A stretch of 42,337 bases of DNA. Origin: Guillardia theta CCMP2712 (taxonomy: Eukaryota > Cryptophyceae > Pyrenomonadales > Geminigeraceae). Made by a program: the position numbers and the translations under genes. The stretch spans positions 13,818 to 56,154 of the forward strand of contig NW_005434564.1 in NCBI RefSeq assembly GCF_000315625.1. Reading direction: 5' to 3'. This document shows, piece after piece, positions 1-11,664 of this stretch. A model generated the notes under the pieces. It was not told the DNA's origin. It did no database searches and worked only from the letters and a program-made list of their open reading frames with translations. Each line of letters opens with the position of its first letter. Positions within the stretch are counted from its first letter, which is position 1.

Positions 1-262
1 TCACGTGAAGGGCATATGAATCATATGGCTCAAACTATGCTTCTAACATCGCTGAGAAGCAGCAGATCTAGAAATGATCGAGTATAAGCGATCTTGTTGT
101 ATCAATATCTGTGTAATTGCATGACTGTTACACATCTTGCTGACGTGTCCGGGAGTCTGATGTATTTTGCAATGCACAATTCGGCTTGTATATTTTACAA
201 GGGAAGAGCTAGTGTGTTGGCTCAGTTCATCCAGATTTTGCTGAGAGAAATGATCTTTGCTG

Positions 263-418
263 TAGGACAGACAGACGGGGCGTCAGACTGACAGACAGAC
301 AGACAGACAGACAGCAGACAGACAGGAGGGGAGGGGAGGGGAGAGAGAGAGAGAGAGAGAGACAGAGACAGACAGAGACAGAGACAGACAGAGACAGAGA
401 CAGAGACAGAAAGAGATG
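263..418. repeat. CAGA/GA-type microsatellite
   Basis: Runs of CAGA and GACAGA units with an interrupting GGGGA/GA stretch. It lies downstream of the last recognisable DPE2 exon on the minus strand, so it is probably inside a DPE2 intron whose next exon is beyond the left edge. I searched 1-521 on the minus strand for the expected continuation after GLKIQ (a short R-M-P motif) and did not find it; nothing else recognisable is there. Confidence 0.85.
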
Positions 419-521
419 GGGGGAGGGGGGGGAGGTTTGGGGAGGGAGGCGATCAGTAGAAGAGAACCGTGGGAGGGGAAGTGAAGTGAACAACAATAAG
501 ATATTGTGGGGTACAAGTCAC

Positions 522-3500
522 CTGAATCTTCAAACCCATGATGACAAGTTGCTCTAGAACTCCCTGCGAAAGTATGAGAGACAGAAAGACAAGTGGTGGA
601 AGCAGGGCAGGGAAGGAGAAACGAAGCAGGACAGGGGAAGGAGAAAGGAGGCAGGACGGGGAAGGAGAAAGGAAGCAGGACGGGGAAGGAGAAAGGATTT
701 TATGTTACCTTGACACAGGCTGGAATCATGCCGAGGTCCTCGCCGCAGACCTGAGACAAGTGAGGGGAGAGAGCAGCAGCATCGCCGTCACCATCATGCG
801 CGAGGCGTCCAGAAGCGGCGGGAGCTTCAGCATCGCAGCATCCGCCCAGTACTGATCCTGATAACGGTGATGAGCGACATGACGATGGAAGGAGACTTGA
901 GGGGGAAAGAACATGGAAAACAGTTGAAGGAGAAGCAGAGGGAGGAGGTGAGGGAAAATGATGGGACGGGTGGGAGGAAAAGGAGGGCTGAGAGCGCAGG
1001 GCAGGAGGAAGAAAGGGGATTTAGAGGGGAAAGATTTACCTGTCTGCCGTAGAAGTATGACTGATAAAGATTACGCAGCTTGTTCTGCATGTCGCCAGGA
1101 AGTTCCTGCTGGAAAGATAAGAGGATAGAAGAGAACGAGAAAGAAGGGAAGAGGAAGAGAGGGGGAAAGAGAGGAAAGTGAGAGGATTGGAAAGCAAAAG
1201 AAAGCGGCAAGGATGAGGAATGAGAGGAAGGGGATCAAGAGAGGTAAGCAGCATTCCTGAAAGGAGGTTGTCTTCCACATCTCAATCCTCTGCGAGTCGT
1301 CAGGGTCAGTGAGGCAGGCGGAGAACAACCGGGTAGAAAGCTTCATGCGGACGATCGTCATCGCGAAGCAACACGACGTTGTTGATGAGCTGAGAAAAGT
1401 CGTAAGGGCAGCAACAGCAAGAGAGAGCAGACAGAGCCAATGAAGACGACAAAGAGTGGAGGATGAGATGAGGTGAAGAAGGGATAGAGCAAGGAGGATG
1501 CAAACGAACTCACTAGCTTCAGATTGTAAATCATCTCCTCCTTGCTCTTGTACCCAACACAAGACCCTTCCCTGTTCCAAAGGTTTACACCTCCTCCTTC
1601 TCCGCCACCTTTTCTCTCTTCCCACCATTACCCTCCTTCCAACTTGCCCTCCTCCCGCTCCCCCTTGCCCTCCTCCCGCTCGTTTCCCCATGCATGGCTC
1701 ACCTTTCCACAATCTTCTCGATCTCAACTTCGCTGCAGAGCCCTTGCTTGAACTTGAAGGTTTCGTAACTTGCCAATCAAATCAGCAATATTCCCCCCTA
1801 CTCCTCCTTCAACCCTCCCTCCTCCCTTCTCCCTCCCTTCTCCTCCCTCCTCCCTCCTGCTACCCGTCGTCATCGAAGAATCGGTTCTTCACTCTCATCC
1901 TGTCGTGGGGTCATCGTCGCCATGTCTCTTCCTCCTTCACCAGTCATGTCCGAAGAATCTCTCCATCAGATGTTTCTTCACGTGCGGGTTGCAAAGGCGA
2001 TCAATTTGATGCTCCATGCCCTACCAAATGTCAGTGCACAAACATGACCTCCTCTTGTTTCAGCCTTCTTCCTCCTCCAGTCTTCACACAGACATGCTTC
2101 TACCTCTGATCATGACATTCTCCTCCTCTCCTCCTCTCCTCTACTCTTCCTCCTCTTTCCCACACTGCTTTCTCACCGCATTTCTCAGCTCATCTCGATG
2201 GATGGGGAGCGACGGCCGGAACCTGCCGAGCAGGCCGCCAGTAGCGCTGGAAGGCATCTCCCAGATACGGAAAAAGCCTGAGAGGATGATGAGGGGGAGA
2301 GAAAGAGAGAAAGAGAGAAAGAGAGGAGCGACATGGGGGAGACAGCAGTGGATGCGAGCACAAGAAATGTCAGCTGGAAGAGACTAGGCAGAGACGAGAA
2401 CAGACAAGGCTAAGAGGAACAAAAACAACAAATGAGGGGGAGGAGGGGGAGGATGGGGAGGATGGGGAGGAAGGGGAGGAAGGGGAGGAGGAGACCGAGG
2501 ATGTGGTCGATCCTGTAGGCATGGAAGTATTGGCTCATCCAATTCAGTCGCGAACGCCACCAGCTGAAGCCATCTCGCTGCATCGCCTCCCAGTTGTAGG
2601 TGGGAAAACCCCAATTCTGATGGCAGAGGAGAATGAGAACAAGAGAAGGGCAAGCGCAACGGGGGGGGCAGGGGCGACAGAGGAAAGGTGGAGAATGAGA
2701 GGGAGGAGGACGAGAAGAGGAGGACACCTGTCCCATCTCGGAGTAATCATCAGGAGGAGCTCCGGTCTTCTTGTTCATGTGGAAGAGGTGGGGATGGTAC
2801 CAGGCGTCCACGCTGTCGTGATCGATTCCGATGGGGAGATCGCCTGGTTGCTCCTCGTCAAGGGAGAGATGAAGGTACGAAGACTCGAGATAAACTTGAA
2901 GAGACGACAGAGAGGAAACGGAGAAAGTAGAGGGAGAAGGAAACGAGAGGAAAAGAGCGAAAGGGAGGAGAGAGGAGAAAAGAAACGGAAGGAAGGTTCA
3001 AGGTTATCGATGGAGGGAGCTTGCCTTTGAGAACAACTCCATTCGTAGCTGCATACTTGGAGGCATCCAACAGCTGCTCGTGACAAAGAAATTGAACAAA
3101 CCTGACAGAATGAGTGACCAGAAGAAATAGGGGAAAAGATACAAAGAAGCGAGGAAGACAAAACGCTGAAGATGCAGGGGAAAGAAAGCAGAAGGGGAGG
3201 GGGGAGAAAGGAAAGGGAGGAACAAAGAAGGAGAGGAGCCGGCAGGAGAAGGACGGGAGGGAGGGAGCGAAAGACCAGTAGAAGGAGATGCCCTTGTAGA
3301 ACTCTGAATCTTCGTCGGTCATGCTCTGAAGCACAGTCAGACCTGAGGCAGGAAGGGGAAAAGAAAGTAGAAACAAGGAGAGGGAGGAGGAAGAGAGAGA
3401 TGAAGGGAAGATGAAGAGGAGGAGAGAACAGGAGAAAGTAGCGGCACCATAAGTTTCTCTTTGTTGATTCCTGTACCCAACTTGCCCCATTCGTCTGGGT

Positions 3501-6500
3501 TTGCTGACCCGAAGAAGTCCCTGTGAGACTCACATAAGCAAACAATGCTCCGTGACGACCACCCCCTCCTCCTCCTCCTCCTCCTCCTCCTCCTCCGCCT
3601 CCTCCGCCTCCGCCTCCTCCTCCTCCTCCTCCTATGAACACTACTACAATCTCTTTCTGTTCTTCCCTGCCATGTTCCTCCCTCCCTCCCTCCCTATGGT
3701 TGCTCTACCATCAACACGCGCTCCTACACCTCAAGCCAATCCCTCGTTTCTCTTCTTTCCCCCCCTTTCCTTTTCCCTCCTCCTCCTCCTCCTCCTCCTC
3801 CTCCCGCCCTTCGCTCCCTCGCCTTCTTCACCTCAGCCAGCAAAACAGTCCGTAGGGTCGAAGCCAGAACTCAGCTCGATCAAAGAATTCCTTGTACTCC
3901 TCCGACTCCATGACCTGCATCATCCGTGATTTAGTCCTCGCTCCCTCCTTCGCTCCCCCCCCCTCCCCTCCAACATTCTCTTCTTCTCCCCTCCACCACT
4001 TCTCCCCCTGTCTCTCCTTCCCCTCAAGCTCTTCCTGTCCTTCTCTTCAGCCTCTCTCCACCTCCTGAACCTTTTTTTTGTCCTCCGCCTCCTCCTCTCA
4101 CCTTGGCTCCGATCTCCTTGAAGGCTCGTCGCAAGAACCCTGTCTTGACGCGCATGACCTGAAAAGATGGATCAGCACAAGGTACGCAAAGTCAGGAGAG
4201 GAGGATGACGAGGAAGAGGCAAGGAGAACTGAAACGTGAAGGGATAATGGAAACGAAGAAAGGGACGTGAGCATTGGAATAGGAAGTAACAGATACGTAG
4301 GTGAGGAGAACAAAGAAAGGAAGAGCGCTGGAGGAAGAGGAGGAGGAGGCAGTAGCAGAAGCAGCAGCGGTAGTAGCAGCAGCGGCAGTAACAGCGGGGG
4401 CAGCAGTAGGAGTAGTAGCAGCCGAAGCAGAAGCAGAAGCAGAAGCAGAAGCAGAAGCAGCGGTAGTAGAAGCGGCAGCATTATTGTTAGACCTCGGGGT
4501 AATCGATGGGTCGGTCAAGCTCAGTCTTGAGGTCCTGCCATTGAAGTGAACTAGAGGAGAATACATTGAATCTCTTCACCTTGTCCCACTGAGCCTCCTT
4601 GTAGTAGTTGTCTTCGTTGAGCCTCTTCGCCTCCTGCCTCCTCCTCAGCCTCTCCTGCGTTCCCTCCTCTCTTCTTCTCTTTCGCTCCTTTCCTTCCCAT
4701 CTCCCTCCACCACTCTCCCCTCTCCCTGCTCCCCTTCTTACCTTCTCTATATCCGCCTTGAGAGCAGCAGAAAGACCTTCGATGTCCTACCACGCGAGTG
4801 AGGGAAAGCAGCACTGACCCACAGGTGCTGAGAAGAGGAAGAGCAGAAATGGAAAGAACCAAAGGGCAGGAGAAGGACAAGGAGGAGGTACAGGAGAACC
4901 CGCAGGAGCAGGAGCAGGAGCACCAAGGGAACATAGAGAAAGAGCAAAAAAGGAGAGAAGAAACAAAGGAGGCAGAGAGAAAAAGAAAAGAGAGGAGGAG
5001 GAGAGGAGAGGAGAAGATTACATTCAAACGGAGGTACATCGGGTGCAGTGCATGAACGGAGATTGAAGAGTAAGGATAAGAGTCTCTTTCGTCTGAGGGG
5101 CTGCAGCAAACAGCAGGTCAGCCTTGGGAAGAAGCTAGAGCATCCGCGGGCGAAGCCGGGGATGAGACGGAGAAAAGAAGGAGAAGAGGAGGAGAGAGCA
5201 GAGAGTAGTCAGACCTATGGGAGATGGTATCTGTAACTGGAAGCAGCTGAATCATCTTCAACCCCGCCTTGCGGCACCTGACCGGCAGTCGATCAGAAGA
5301 GAAAGCTGAACGAGGGAGCGGAGAGGAGGAGAAGGAAAACGACAGAGGTAGAGGAAGAGACAGGAAGCAGAAGATGAGAGGAAGAGCAAAACTTCCTACC
5401 AGTCCACAAGTCCCTTGATGTCAGCAAACTCGCCAACTCCCATCCCCTTGTCTGATCGCAGACCAAAGACTGGGACGGCGACACCAGCTCCTGCCATTAT
5501 CTTGAGCAGGGGAGAGCAGAAGGAGGGGAGAAAGGGAGCAGTTGAGGGAGGTTGGAGGGTTGAAGCAGGAGGACCTGCAGGCAGAACGAGCAGGGAAGGG
5601 TAGGGAGGAAGGACTACGAACCTCTCCACTGGCTCTTGAAGAGAGGATTCTTGGAGACAGCAGGGTCGGGGTCGTCATTGACAACCACCTGGACATTAGC
5701 AGGTTAAGTGCATGAAATTGTCAGCGTCTCATCCTCCTTTACCATGCATCTGTTGCAAGTCTTGCCGCCCGCGTCCGTGATCTTCATGACGGCAAGAGAC
5801 TCTTCGAGGTCTTGAGGCGAAGCCTCCACCTTCCTCCTCATCAGCTCATCTGCTCGTCATCCTCCTGCGGGACACCAACTCCATTCTCCTCTCCTTCCCC
5901 TCACTTTCTCCTATCCCCTCTCTCCTTCTTCTACTGTCTCTCTTCGTGCTACTCTCCAAAATATCCTCCTCATCGCCAGACCTTGTGTGCTGACTCCCCC
6001 TGCTCCACGGCAAGAACCTTCTTGGTCTTCTCCTCCATGATAACATACCTGCCGGAAACGAGGTGAGAGGGAAAAGATAGGACGAAGGGGAGGCAGGAAA
6101 GAATGTGATCAAAAAGAGAAAGCAAGCAAGCAAGCGGCATACCGGTAGTAAAGTGGCATCTGATGCATCGGAACATCCACTTCCACCTCCCACAGCGGGT
6201 AGTTGAGCCCCGACATGGGCGTGACCTGTGGTTGCATGAATAGAAAGCGAGAGAGAGGAGGGAGGGAGGGAGGGAAAGGAAGGAGTGACTTGGGTGATGG
6301 AACAGAAGGAGAGTAGCAGGAAGGAAGAGGAGGAAGGTAAACAGATATCAGACCTTCCCGTCCTCCCAGTTACCCAGCGCTGTGCAACTTCCTAGGGAGA
6401 GTGTAAACTTTGGACCACAAGCATCTAAGGAAGAGGAGGCTGTAGATTCAATACAAAAATTGCAAGACAGAACAGTTGATGCAGAGTGCATCCCATAAGC

Positions 6501-6551
6501 AGAAAGAACAGACCAAGAAAATGATCAAAACAAGAAACCGAAGCCGCAGCC

Positions 6552-6582
<31 letters not shown>

Positions 6583-7738
6583 CAGTAGCAGCAGCAGCAG
6601 CAGTGGTAGCAGCAGCAGCAGCAGCAGCAGCAGTCGCAGACCTATGACGGCCATGACGTGTCCAGGTTCAACGCGCGGGTTCTCGATGGTCAGACGCACC
6701 TGGAGAGGAGAGTGAGAAACAACCGCATGTCTTCAGCTAGTCCAACCGAGATGAGATTCTCGTCCTTGTTCGCGCTCCCAGTGCTGAGTTAACCCACGTC
6801 ATCGAATCCCTCGCCCAGCTGGCAGCTCACCTGGAGGTTCTCTTGAAGGCTCTGACAACTTGCTCCGATCTGAGCTTGTCGTTGAAGATGACGTCGGAGA
6901 AGGCTGACGACTGACCAGCATCGCCACGTCAGCCCCCGCCCCCTCTCCTCCTCCCTACCAACCAAGAAGATGCTCGACAGCGAGCTCTGACTCTTCCAGA
7001 TGTCTCGGATCTCCATCACGGCAGGGTATGTGTCCTGCAGGGGAGCTGTCACGAATTGTCCTGTGCAGGGAGGGAGACGCACAGCAGGGCCAGCGAGGTT
7101 CAGGATCCTGCCGTTCTTGCTGCCTCCTTCACAGATGGGCGGGTGCTGCTTGTTGTCATCAACAATGCAGTACCTAACAGCATCATCAGGGAGCCTGTCT
7201 CGGCACAGGGTGGGGAACGAGTACCTGTACTGCACAACTGGAGGAGGGTCAGCGTCCGGGGAAAGTTCGAGCGCCATGTCGAGGCCCCAGTCGTCGTTCT
7301 TGATGTACTTTGACAAGAGGGTTGGTGTTGACGTCATCACAGCTGATTCGTTACCTGCATGCGAGCTCCCTTGCCGCTCTCTGCTGCCTTTTGTACATCC
7401 GTGACCTGCCTTGGACCTCAGGGCACCATTGGTGAGTTGTCGCGCTCCTACCGTCGGCGTTTCGACTCCTCCCAGTTCCGCCAGGGATCCAACTGAAGCA
7501 CCGTGTGAGAACGTTCTAGGGAGGGAAGAGGGAGGGAAGAGGCTCACCGATGATGACGTTCTCTCCGAAACGAGTCTTGTAGTTCGTTCTGAACCTGAGC
7601 ACAACCTGCTTTCATCAGCGAATGCCAAACCGAAGTCAGGGCGAGAGACCTTGACGCTGGTCTGGTCCTGGGAGACAACCTTGACAGCAGCCTGATCAAA
7701 GTCAGAGACGAAGCAGGAGCAGGGGCCTCACCTTTCCC
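522..7738 (-). CDS. DPE2: 4-alpha-glucanotransferase DPE2 (disproportionating enzyme 2, GH77 with CBM20s); 3' end outside window
   Basis: Transfers a glucosyl unit from maltose to a soluble glucan in starch turnover. The spliced minus-strand exons follow land-plant DPE2 order. A first CBM20 has VVLRFRTNYKTRFGENVII at 7548-7605 and VQYRYCIVDDNKQHPPICEG near 7170. A second has VRLTIENPRVEPGHV near 6680, then GSCTALGNWEDGK and YYRYVIMEEKTKKVLAVEQG. GH77 begins with AGVAVPVFGLRSDKGMGVGE near 5450. The nucleophile motif AYRIDHILG is near 2500, followed by FFRIWEMPS and LLGRFRPSLPI of the DPE2-specific insert. YWADAAMLKLPPLL is at 792-857 and the acid/base motif CGEDLGMIPACVK at 709-750. The last exon seen is 522-563 (GVLEQLVIMGLKIQ), where plant DPE2 also continues. 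Introns run from 41 nt (751-791) to several hundred. The start codon is unplaced; exons with AAVKVVSQDQTSVK (about 7650-7692) and perhaps 7724-7790 precede the first CBM20. All catalytic motifs visible are intact. Confidence 0.9.
598..696. repeat. 24-bp purine minisatellite in a DPE2 intron
   Basis: About four imperfect copies of a roughly 24-bp unit of the form AGCAGGACGGGGAAGGAGAA. It fills most of the 145-nt intron between the GEDLG exon (709-750) and the 522-563 exon. Confidence 0.8.
3563..3635. repeat. CTC/CCTCCG trinucleotide tract in a DPE2 intron
   Basis: Nearly pure CTC repeats with CCTCCG interruptions inside a DPE2 intron. Similar C+T tracts occur at 3776-3803 and about 1800-1855. 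They generate the serine-, proline- and glycine-rich spurious ORFs here. Confidence 0.85.
4350..4482. repeat. AGC/GCAGAA tract in a DPE2 intron
   Basis: Imperfect AGC-type trinucleotides grading into a hexamer (GCAGAA) array at about 4425-4462. It lies between GH77 exons of DPE2. The poly-alanine and poly-serine readings in several frames are consequences of the repeat. Confidence 0.85.
6540..6642. repeat. AGC trinucleotide tract in a DPE2 intron
   Basis: (AGC)n with a few substitutions, within the intron separating VRLTIENPRVEPGHVMAVI from GSCTALGNWEDGK of the second CBM20. It translates to poly-Ser or poly-Leu in shadow frames only. Confidence 0.85.
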
Positions 7739-7849
7739 ACTGACGACAGAGAGGTAGGGAGAATGGCTGCACAAACAGGATAGTCAGAGGGACCAGGCGA
7801 CTCTGGCAATCAGCTGCGTTACAAGCTCCTCCTCTCAGCCTCATCTGCT

Positions 7850-8422
7850 CTAGTGGCTGTATGGAGGCATGTGGGGCCGGAAGCTTCTGCGAGCTCGCGT
7901 CAGAGAGCTGAGCAGCATGAGCAGCATGCAATCACAGCGAATTCGGATCCTGCCATGGCTGAGGATGCGAGGAAGGCGAACATCTGTGCTCCTAGGAGGA
8001 GGAGAACAGATCGCAATCGACGGCCAGGCATCGCTTGCTGCCTCCCTTGCAGAGCTGAAATCATTCCCTGCCAGCAAGCAATGCGGAGTCAGCGATACAC
8101 GAAGCGCTTGTGTCCTCGTCTTTCCACCGCTTGCTCTAGGTGGTATCCCCCTCTCAGCCATCTGCTTCATATAGTGCATGGTGGAGAAAGGAGGGGACCG
8201 AGGAGCAAGGAATGCCAACATAACCAGTCCAGCCAGGACAGGAGGTAAACGTGGTGGAAGAGATAGTCGCGGTGGAGAATGAGGTGAGCGAGATATGGAG
8301 GATGTGGGAGATGGAGGAGATGAAGGAGATGAAGGAGGGGAAGGAGCTAGAGGAGATGGAAGAGATGAAAGAGGATGGTAGCATGTGTGCCATGTGTGTA
8401 TGTCCTTGAGGTCTCTTGACAT
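7850..8422 (-). other. Open stretch upstream of DPE2, possible 5' exon or leader
   Basis: A 190-codon frame is open on the minus strand immediately upstream of the first recognisable DPE2 exons. Its beginning is a low-complexity Ser/Pro translation. Its end has a short hydrophobic run (CMLLMLLSSL) followed by basic residues. It could supply a DPE2 leader or 5' UTR, or be chance. I recognise no domain and do not call it a gene. Confidence 0.2.
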
Positions 8423-8589
8423 GTCGCTTTCGCGCTTGTCGTCTAGAATGTGCGGTTGTTCCTCGCGTTGTCTCTCCCCCCCTCCTTTGTCTGCTTTATG
8501 GCCCTCTCTTACCTTCTACCCCCAAGCTGCTCGATTCTTCTCTAATGCTACTAGTAAATTCTCTCAATGATCCTCCCATACCATTGTGT

Positions 8590-8830
8590 CCAATGAGGTT
8601 CCGGATCCGCACCACCCCCACCAACTCCAACACCTTCCACCCTCTTCAAGCTTATGCATACCCCTGAAGATCAGAATGTACCCCTTTTTGACCTGTCGGG
8701 CCCGGTGCTTTCCCATCAAAAGGGGCTGAGTGGCGTAGGTAAAGGTAGACCCCTACCCCCACTTTATTTCATCCACCCTCCTCAATTTCACCCCCACCCA
8801 CCCTTCGATCACGACCGTAACTCAAGCCTG
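8590..8830. promoter_or_regulatory. ACCCC-rich strand-asymmetric tract
   Basis: C-rich on the plus strand, with many ACCCC and CACCC words, in the space between divergent DPE2 (-) and the FG-GAP gene (+). Similar tracts occur at about 24930-25080 and 29826-29950, also 5' of plus-strand genes. The regulatory role is inferred from position only. Confidence 0.4.
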
Positions 8831-9300
8831 TAGGACACGACGAGGCCACACAAGTCACTACTGATGGGGGCCTGGCCGCACTCCGAGGCGGACTCGGAAT
8901 TATATCAGTGGGCGCCGGGGGACGACCGGGTCCGTCGGACTGGGCGTGACTGAGCTGTAAAGCAAGTGTTGCCTTTTAAAGTTACCGTGTACGGTCGCCC
9001 GTCCGTCACGTCCGAGTCAGTACACTGAGCGCCGGGCCCGCCACCGCGGCCCGGCGGCGCGGCAGTCTCACTCCGACTCCCGAGGCTCAGCCGCCGGAGC
9101 CCGGGGTCACCGTTACGGTACCGTCCGAGGACTCAACTTGACTAGCGGCGGCCGAGGCCTAGCCTACACTCAGTGGCACTGACACTCCAGAGTCCTACTA
9201 GTGACTACCCCGGGCCTGGCACACGGTGAAAACGGGCCCGCCTCACGAGTCAACAGAACCCACATTATTTCACTGAGGCGGGCCTGCCAATCGCTTGCCC
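8830..9300. promoter_or_regulatory. GC-rich island with GACTC/GTCAC words, 5' of the FG-GAP gene
   Basis: High-GC, CpG-rich, non-coding on both strands by inspection. It is built of GACTC/GAGTC, GTCAC/GTGAC and CACTGA words and contains the palindrome ACGGTACCGT (about 9114-9123). The words CGAGGCTCAGCCG and GGCCTAGCCTACA or close variants also occur in the island at 29980-30620. The position just before the predicted start at 9308 suggests a promoter region. Confidence 0.45.
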
Positions 9301-9307
9301 GACGGAG

Positions 9308-11447
9308 ATGAGGCGAATCATGCTGAGCGGAGGGCGGATGGGGGAGGAGGAGGCGGCCTGCATGTGCCTGCATGACTTCGACGGCGATGGAGAAGAGGAG
9401 GTAGCATGTGCCCTTCCTTCCGGTCGCCTCTGCATCCTCAAGGCAAGGGATGGGGACCAGCTTGAGGAGATTTCGAGCACAGCCATGGAATGCGAGGGGA
9501 TGGTTGTGTTTCTGCTTGTAGGGAGACTGCTGGACGAGGAAGTTTCAAACCTCATCGCCATCGACATGGCAGGAGTAGCGCATATTTACTCCGTCCACGT
9601 CCACACCTCCAGGAGGATCTCTACCAAGAGATGCTTTTCCCATCCCCTGACGAAGAACATTTGCAAGGCGACTGTCATGATGGTGAGGCATGTGTGGTAG
9701 AGGTGGTCGCTGAACGACATGAAGGTCGGCGAGACGCGATCCTGCATCCTGATCGCCACAACTGACGGGAAATTTCAAGCATACGTACCACAAGAGGTTC
9801 AGGTGAAGGAGCTGGTATCCCGGTATTGCGTCTCCTTGCCGATTCAGCGCATGGGTGACGACGAGACAGTTCCGCGAAGCTTTCGTCGTCGGCCCTGATG
9901 ACAAGCATGCTTGAAGACAACTCGAGGAGCCCCCGCAGCTCAGACGCGAAGTCTGCCGTCCATCCTTCGGTGCTCTGCGTCCCCCGTGTCGCTTCGCTGC
10001 TGTGACAAGAACAGGCGTTACAGGATTTCTTCTCTCCTGCCAGCCCTGCCAGTCAAAGTCTGCCGCTGCTGAGACCGAAGGCATCCGGGTATGTCAACTC
10101 CTCAAATGTCTTGCATGACCACCTGGTTGTCTCAGCATATCCGGGCAGTTCCGTCTGCACCTCTACCACTCGCATCAGTTTCAGAACGGTGCCCTCGGCA
10201 GCGCCACACCTGGTTATGATGTTTCGCTCCAGGAATCTCCAGCATCTGCCCTGTTGGAACCAACCGCGATGGGCACCCAGTGTGTGCAGTGTCGCTCATC
10301 ACCAAGGTGAGCCCGAGAGTCTTGGTGATCAACGGAAGGCATTCCTTGGAGAACATGGAAGACTCAAACAACAACGAGGCGGAGATTGAGCATGAATGGC
10401 TCAAGTCTCAGCTGAACTTGTGCGGGTCTGCAGACCAAGTCAAGGTTCGACATGCTGCAGAGGTTCTCCTGCTCAGCCTTGCTGCAGGACAACATCGTCA
10501 TCTCCATGGATGCGATCGAGGCAACCGGAGGAGAAGCAGAGGACGAGGCTGCGCAGCCAGCGAAAACGGATCTCGGAGGTAGGCCTTTGACGCTGCTCTT
10601 GCTCTTGACCTGAGTCTCTCTCAGATACGGCCTCGTCCCTGTCTAGCGTCTGGCTTGTTGCTGGTGTTCATTGCAACGGAGAGATTTTTGTCCACAAATT
10701 TCAGGCCAACTCGTTGCCTGTTGGCGATGCGAATCAGACCTTAGATGCGTCCTCTTCTACCTCCTTGCCGGGAAACGAGATACTCAGTTTTAAGATCGAT
10801 GTCAAGTCGCGGGATGACCGACCTATAAGCATCATGTGGCGACGAGGACCTGTCTTGCTGGACTCTTGTGCCCTGTTGGATCAGGTGGTTGTGTTTACAC
10901 AGATGGGAAGGTGAGAGTGAGAGAAGGGTGGAGAAAGTGATAAAGTTGGGGAGGGCACTGGTGTGGGTTTGGGGTGGGTAAAAGAGAGGACGAGGAGCAT
11001 GAGGACGAGGAGGACGAGGAGCGGGAGCAGGTCCTAATTGATGACTCCCAGGGTTGTTTTCATCGACATGGAAGGGCATTCCATCCTCGCTGAAGTTGGG
11101 GCTCCCATAGCACAAGCGTCAGTCCGATCGTCTGCGTGCAACAAGCGCTTATTCCTTGCCGTCCTCCTTCTCTCTGGACATGTTCGCTTCTACACCGACA
11201 TCCGCCTGACAAGCCTCAAGATGCGATCTCTTCTCCATGTCCGCCAGCAGCTCAGCGACCTACTCGACTTTTCCTCCTCTGGTGTCCCTGCTTGTCTTCC
11301 AGCGTGTCCCCGACTGATCCTCGGGTTGCAGGTTCGCAAGATGTGGAGCAAGAAATTTCGGCGGCGCTCTACACGGACTGGAACGGGCGAGCCATGCACG
11401 AGTACAAGCAGTGGCTTCAAAGCTCCACAGCAAGAGGAGAAAGATGA
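9308..11447 (+). CDS. FG-GAP beta-propeller protein, ITFG2-like
   Basis: The first exon (9308-9682) encodes an FG-GAP-like unit, HDFDGDGEEEVACALPSGRL, then a second blade with NLIAIDMAGVAHIYSV. Later exons give SCILIATTDGKFQAYVPQ (about 9740-9790), ICPVGTNRDGHPVCAVSLI (ending at 10306), a blade with WLVAGVHCNGEIFVHKF (about 10650), GCVYTDGK (ending at 10910) and VVFIDMEGHSILAEVGAP (from 11053). The C-terminal helical part LKMRSLLHVRQQLSDLLD corresponds in position to the tail of ITFG2, a KICSTOR subunit that anchors GATOR1 to lysosomes for mTORC1 nutrient sensing. The last exon reads EQEISAALYTDWNGRAMHEY and stops at 11447. Identity rests on blade order and motif style, not on a search; another FG-GAP protein is possible. 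Exon limits between 9860 and 10560 are unresolved. The start is the first ATG in frame with DFDGDG. Confidence 0.5.
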
Positions 11448-11664
11448 TGCGAGAAGCTTACCGACGCCCTTATCTTCGTGTATTCTCATACTTGTGTAAA
11501 TATCTCAATGTTCTGACGTACAATTTCCCCTTCATTGACGTTGCAAGACAGTTTGACTGCACAAGTTAACTTTCCATGTACTGGGTGAAGACGGCAAGGA
11601 AAGGAGGTTCGGAGGCTCCTTCCCTTTCCGGACAAGGACGAAGACAAGAAAGTCCCCGGCAGAT

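Noticed and set aside
2775-3641. 288-codon minus ORF with a poly-Gly start
   Set aside because: Mixes DPE2 exons with unspliced introns; the poly-Gly run is the CTC tract.
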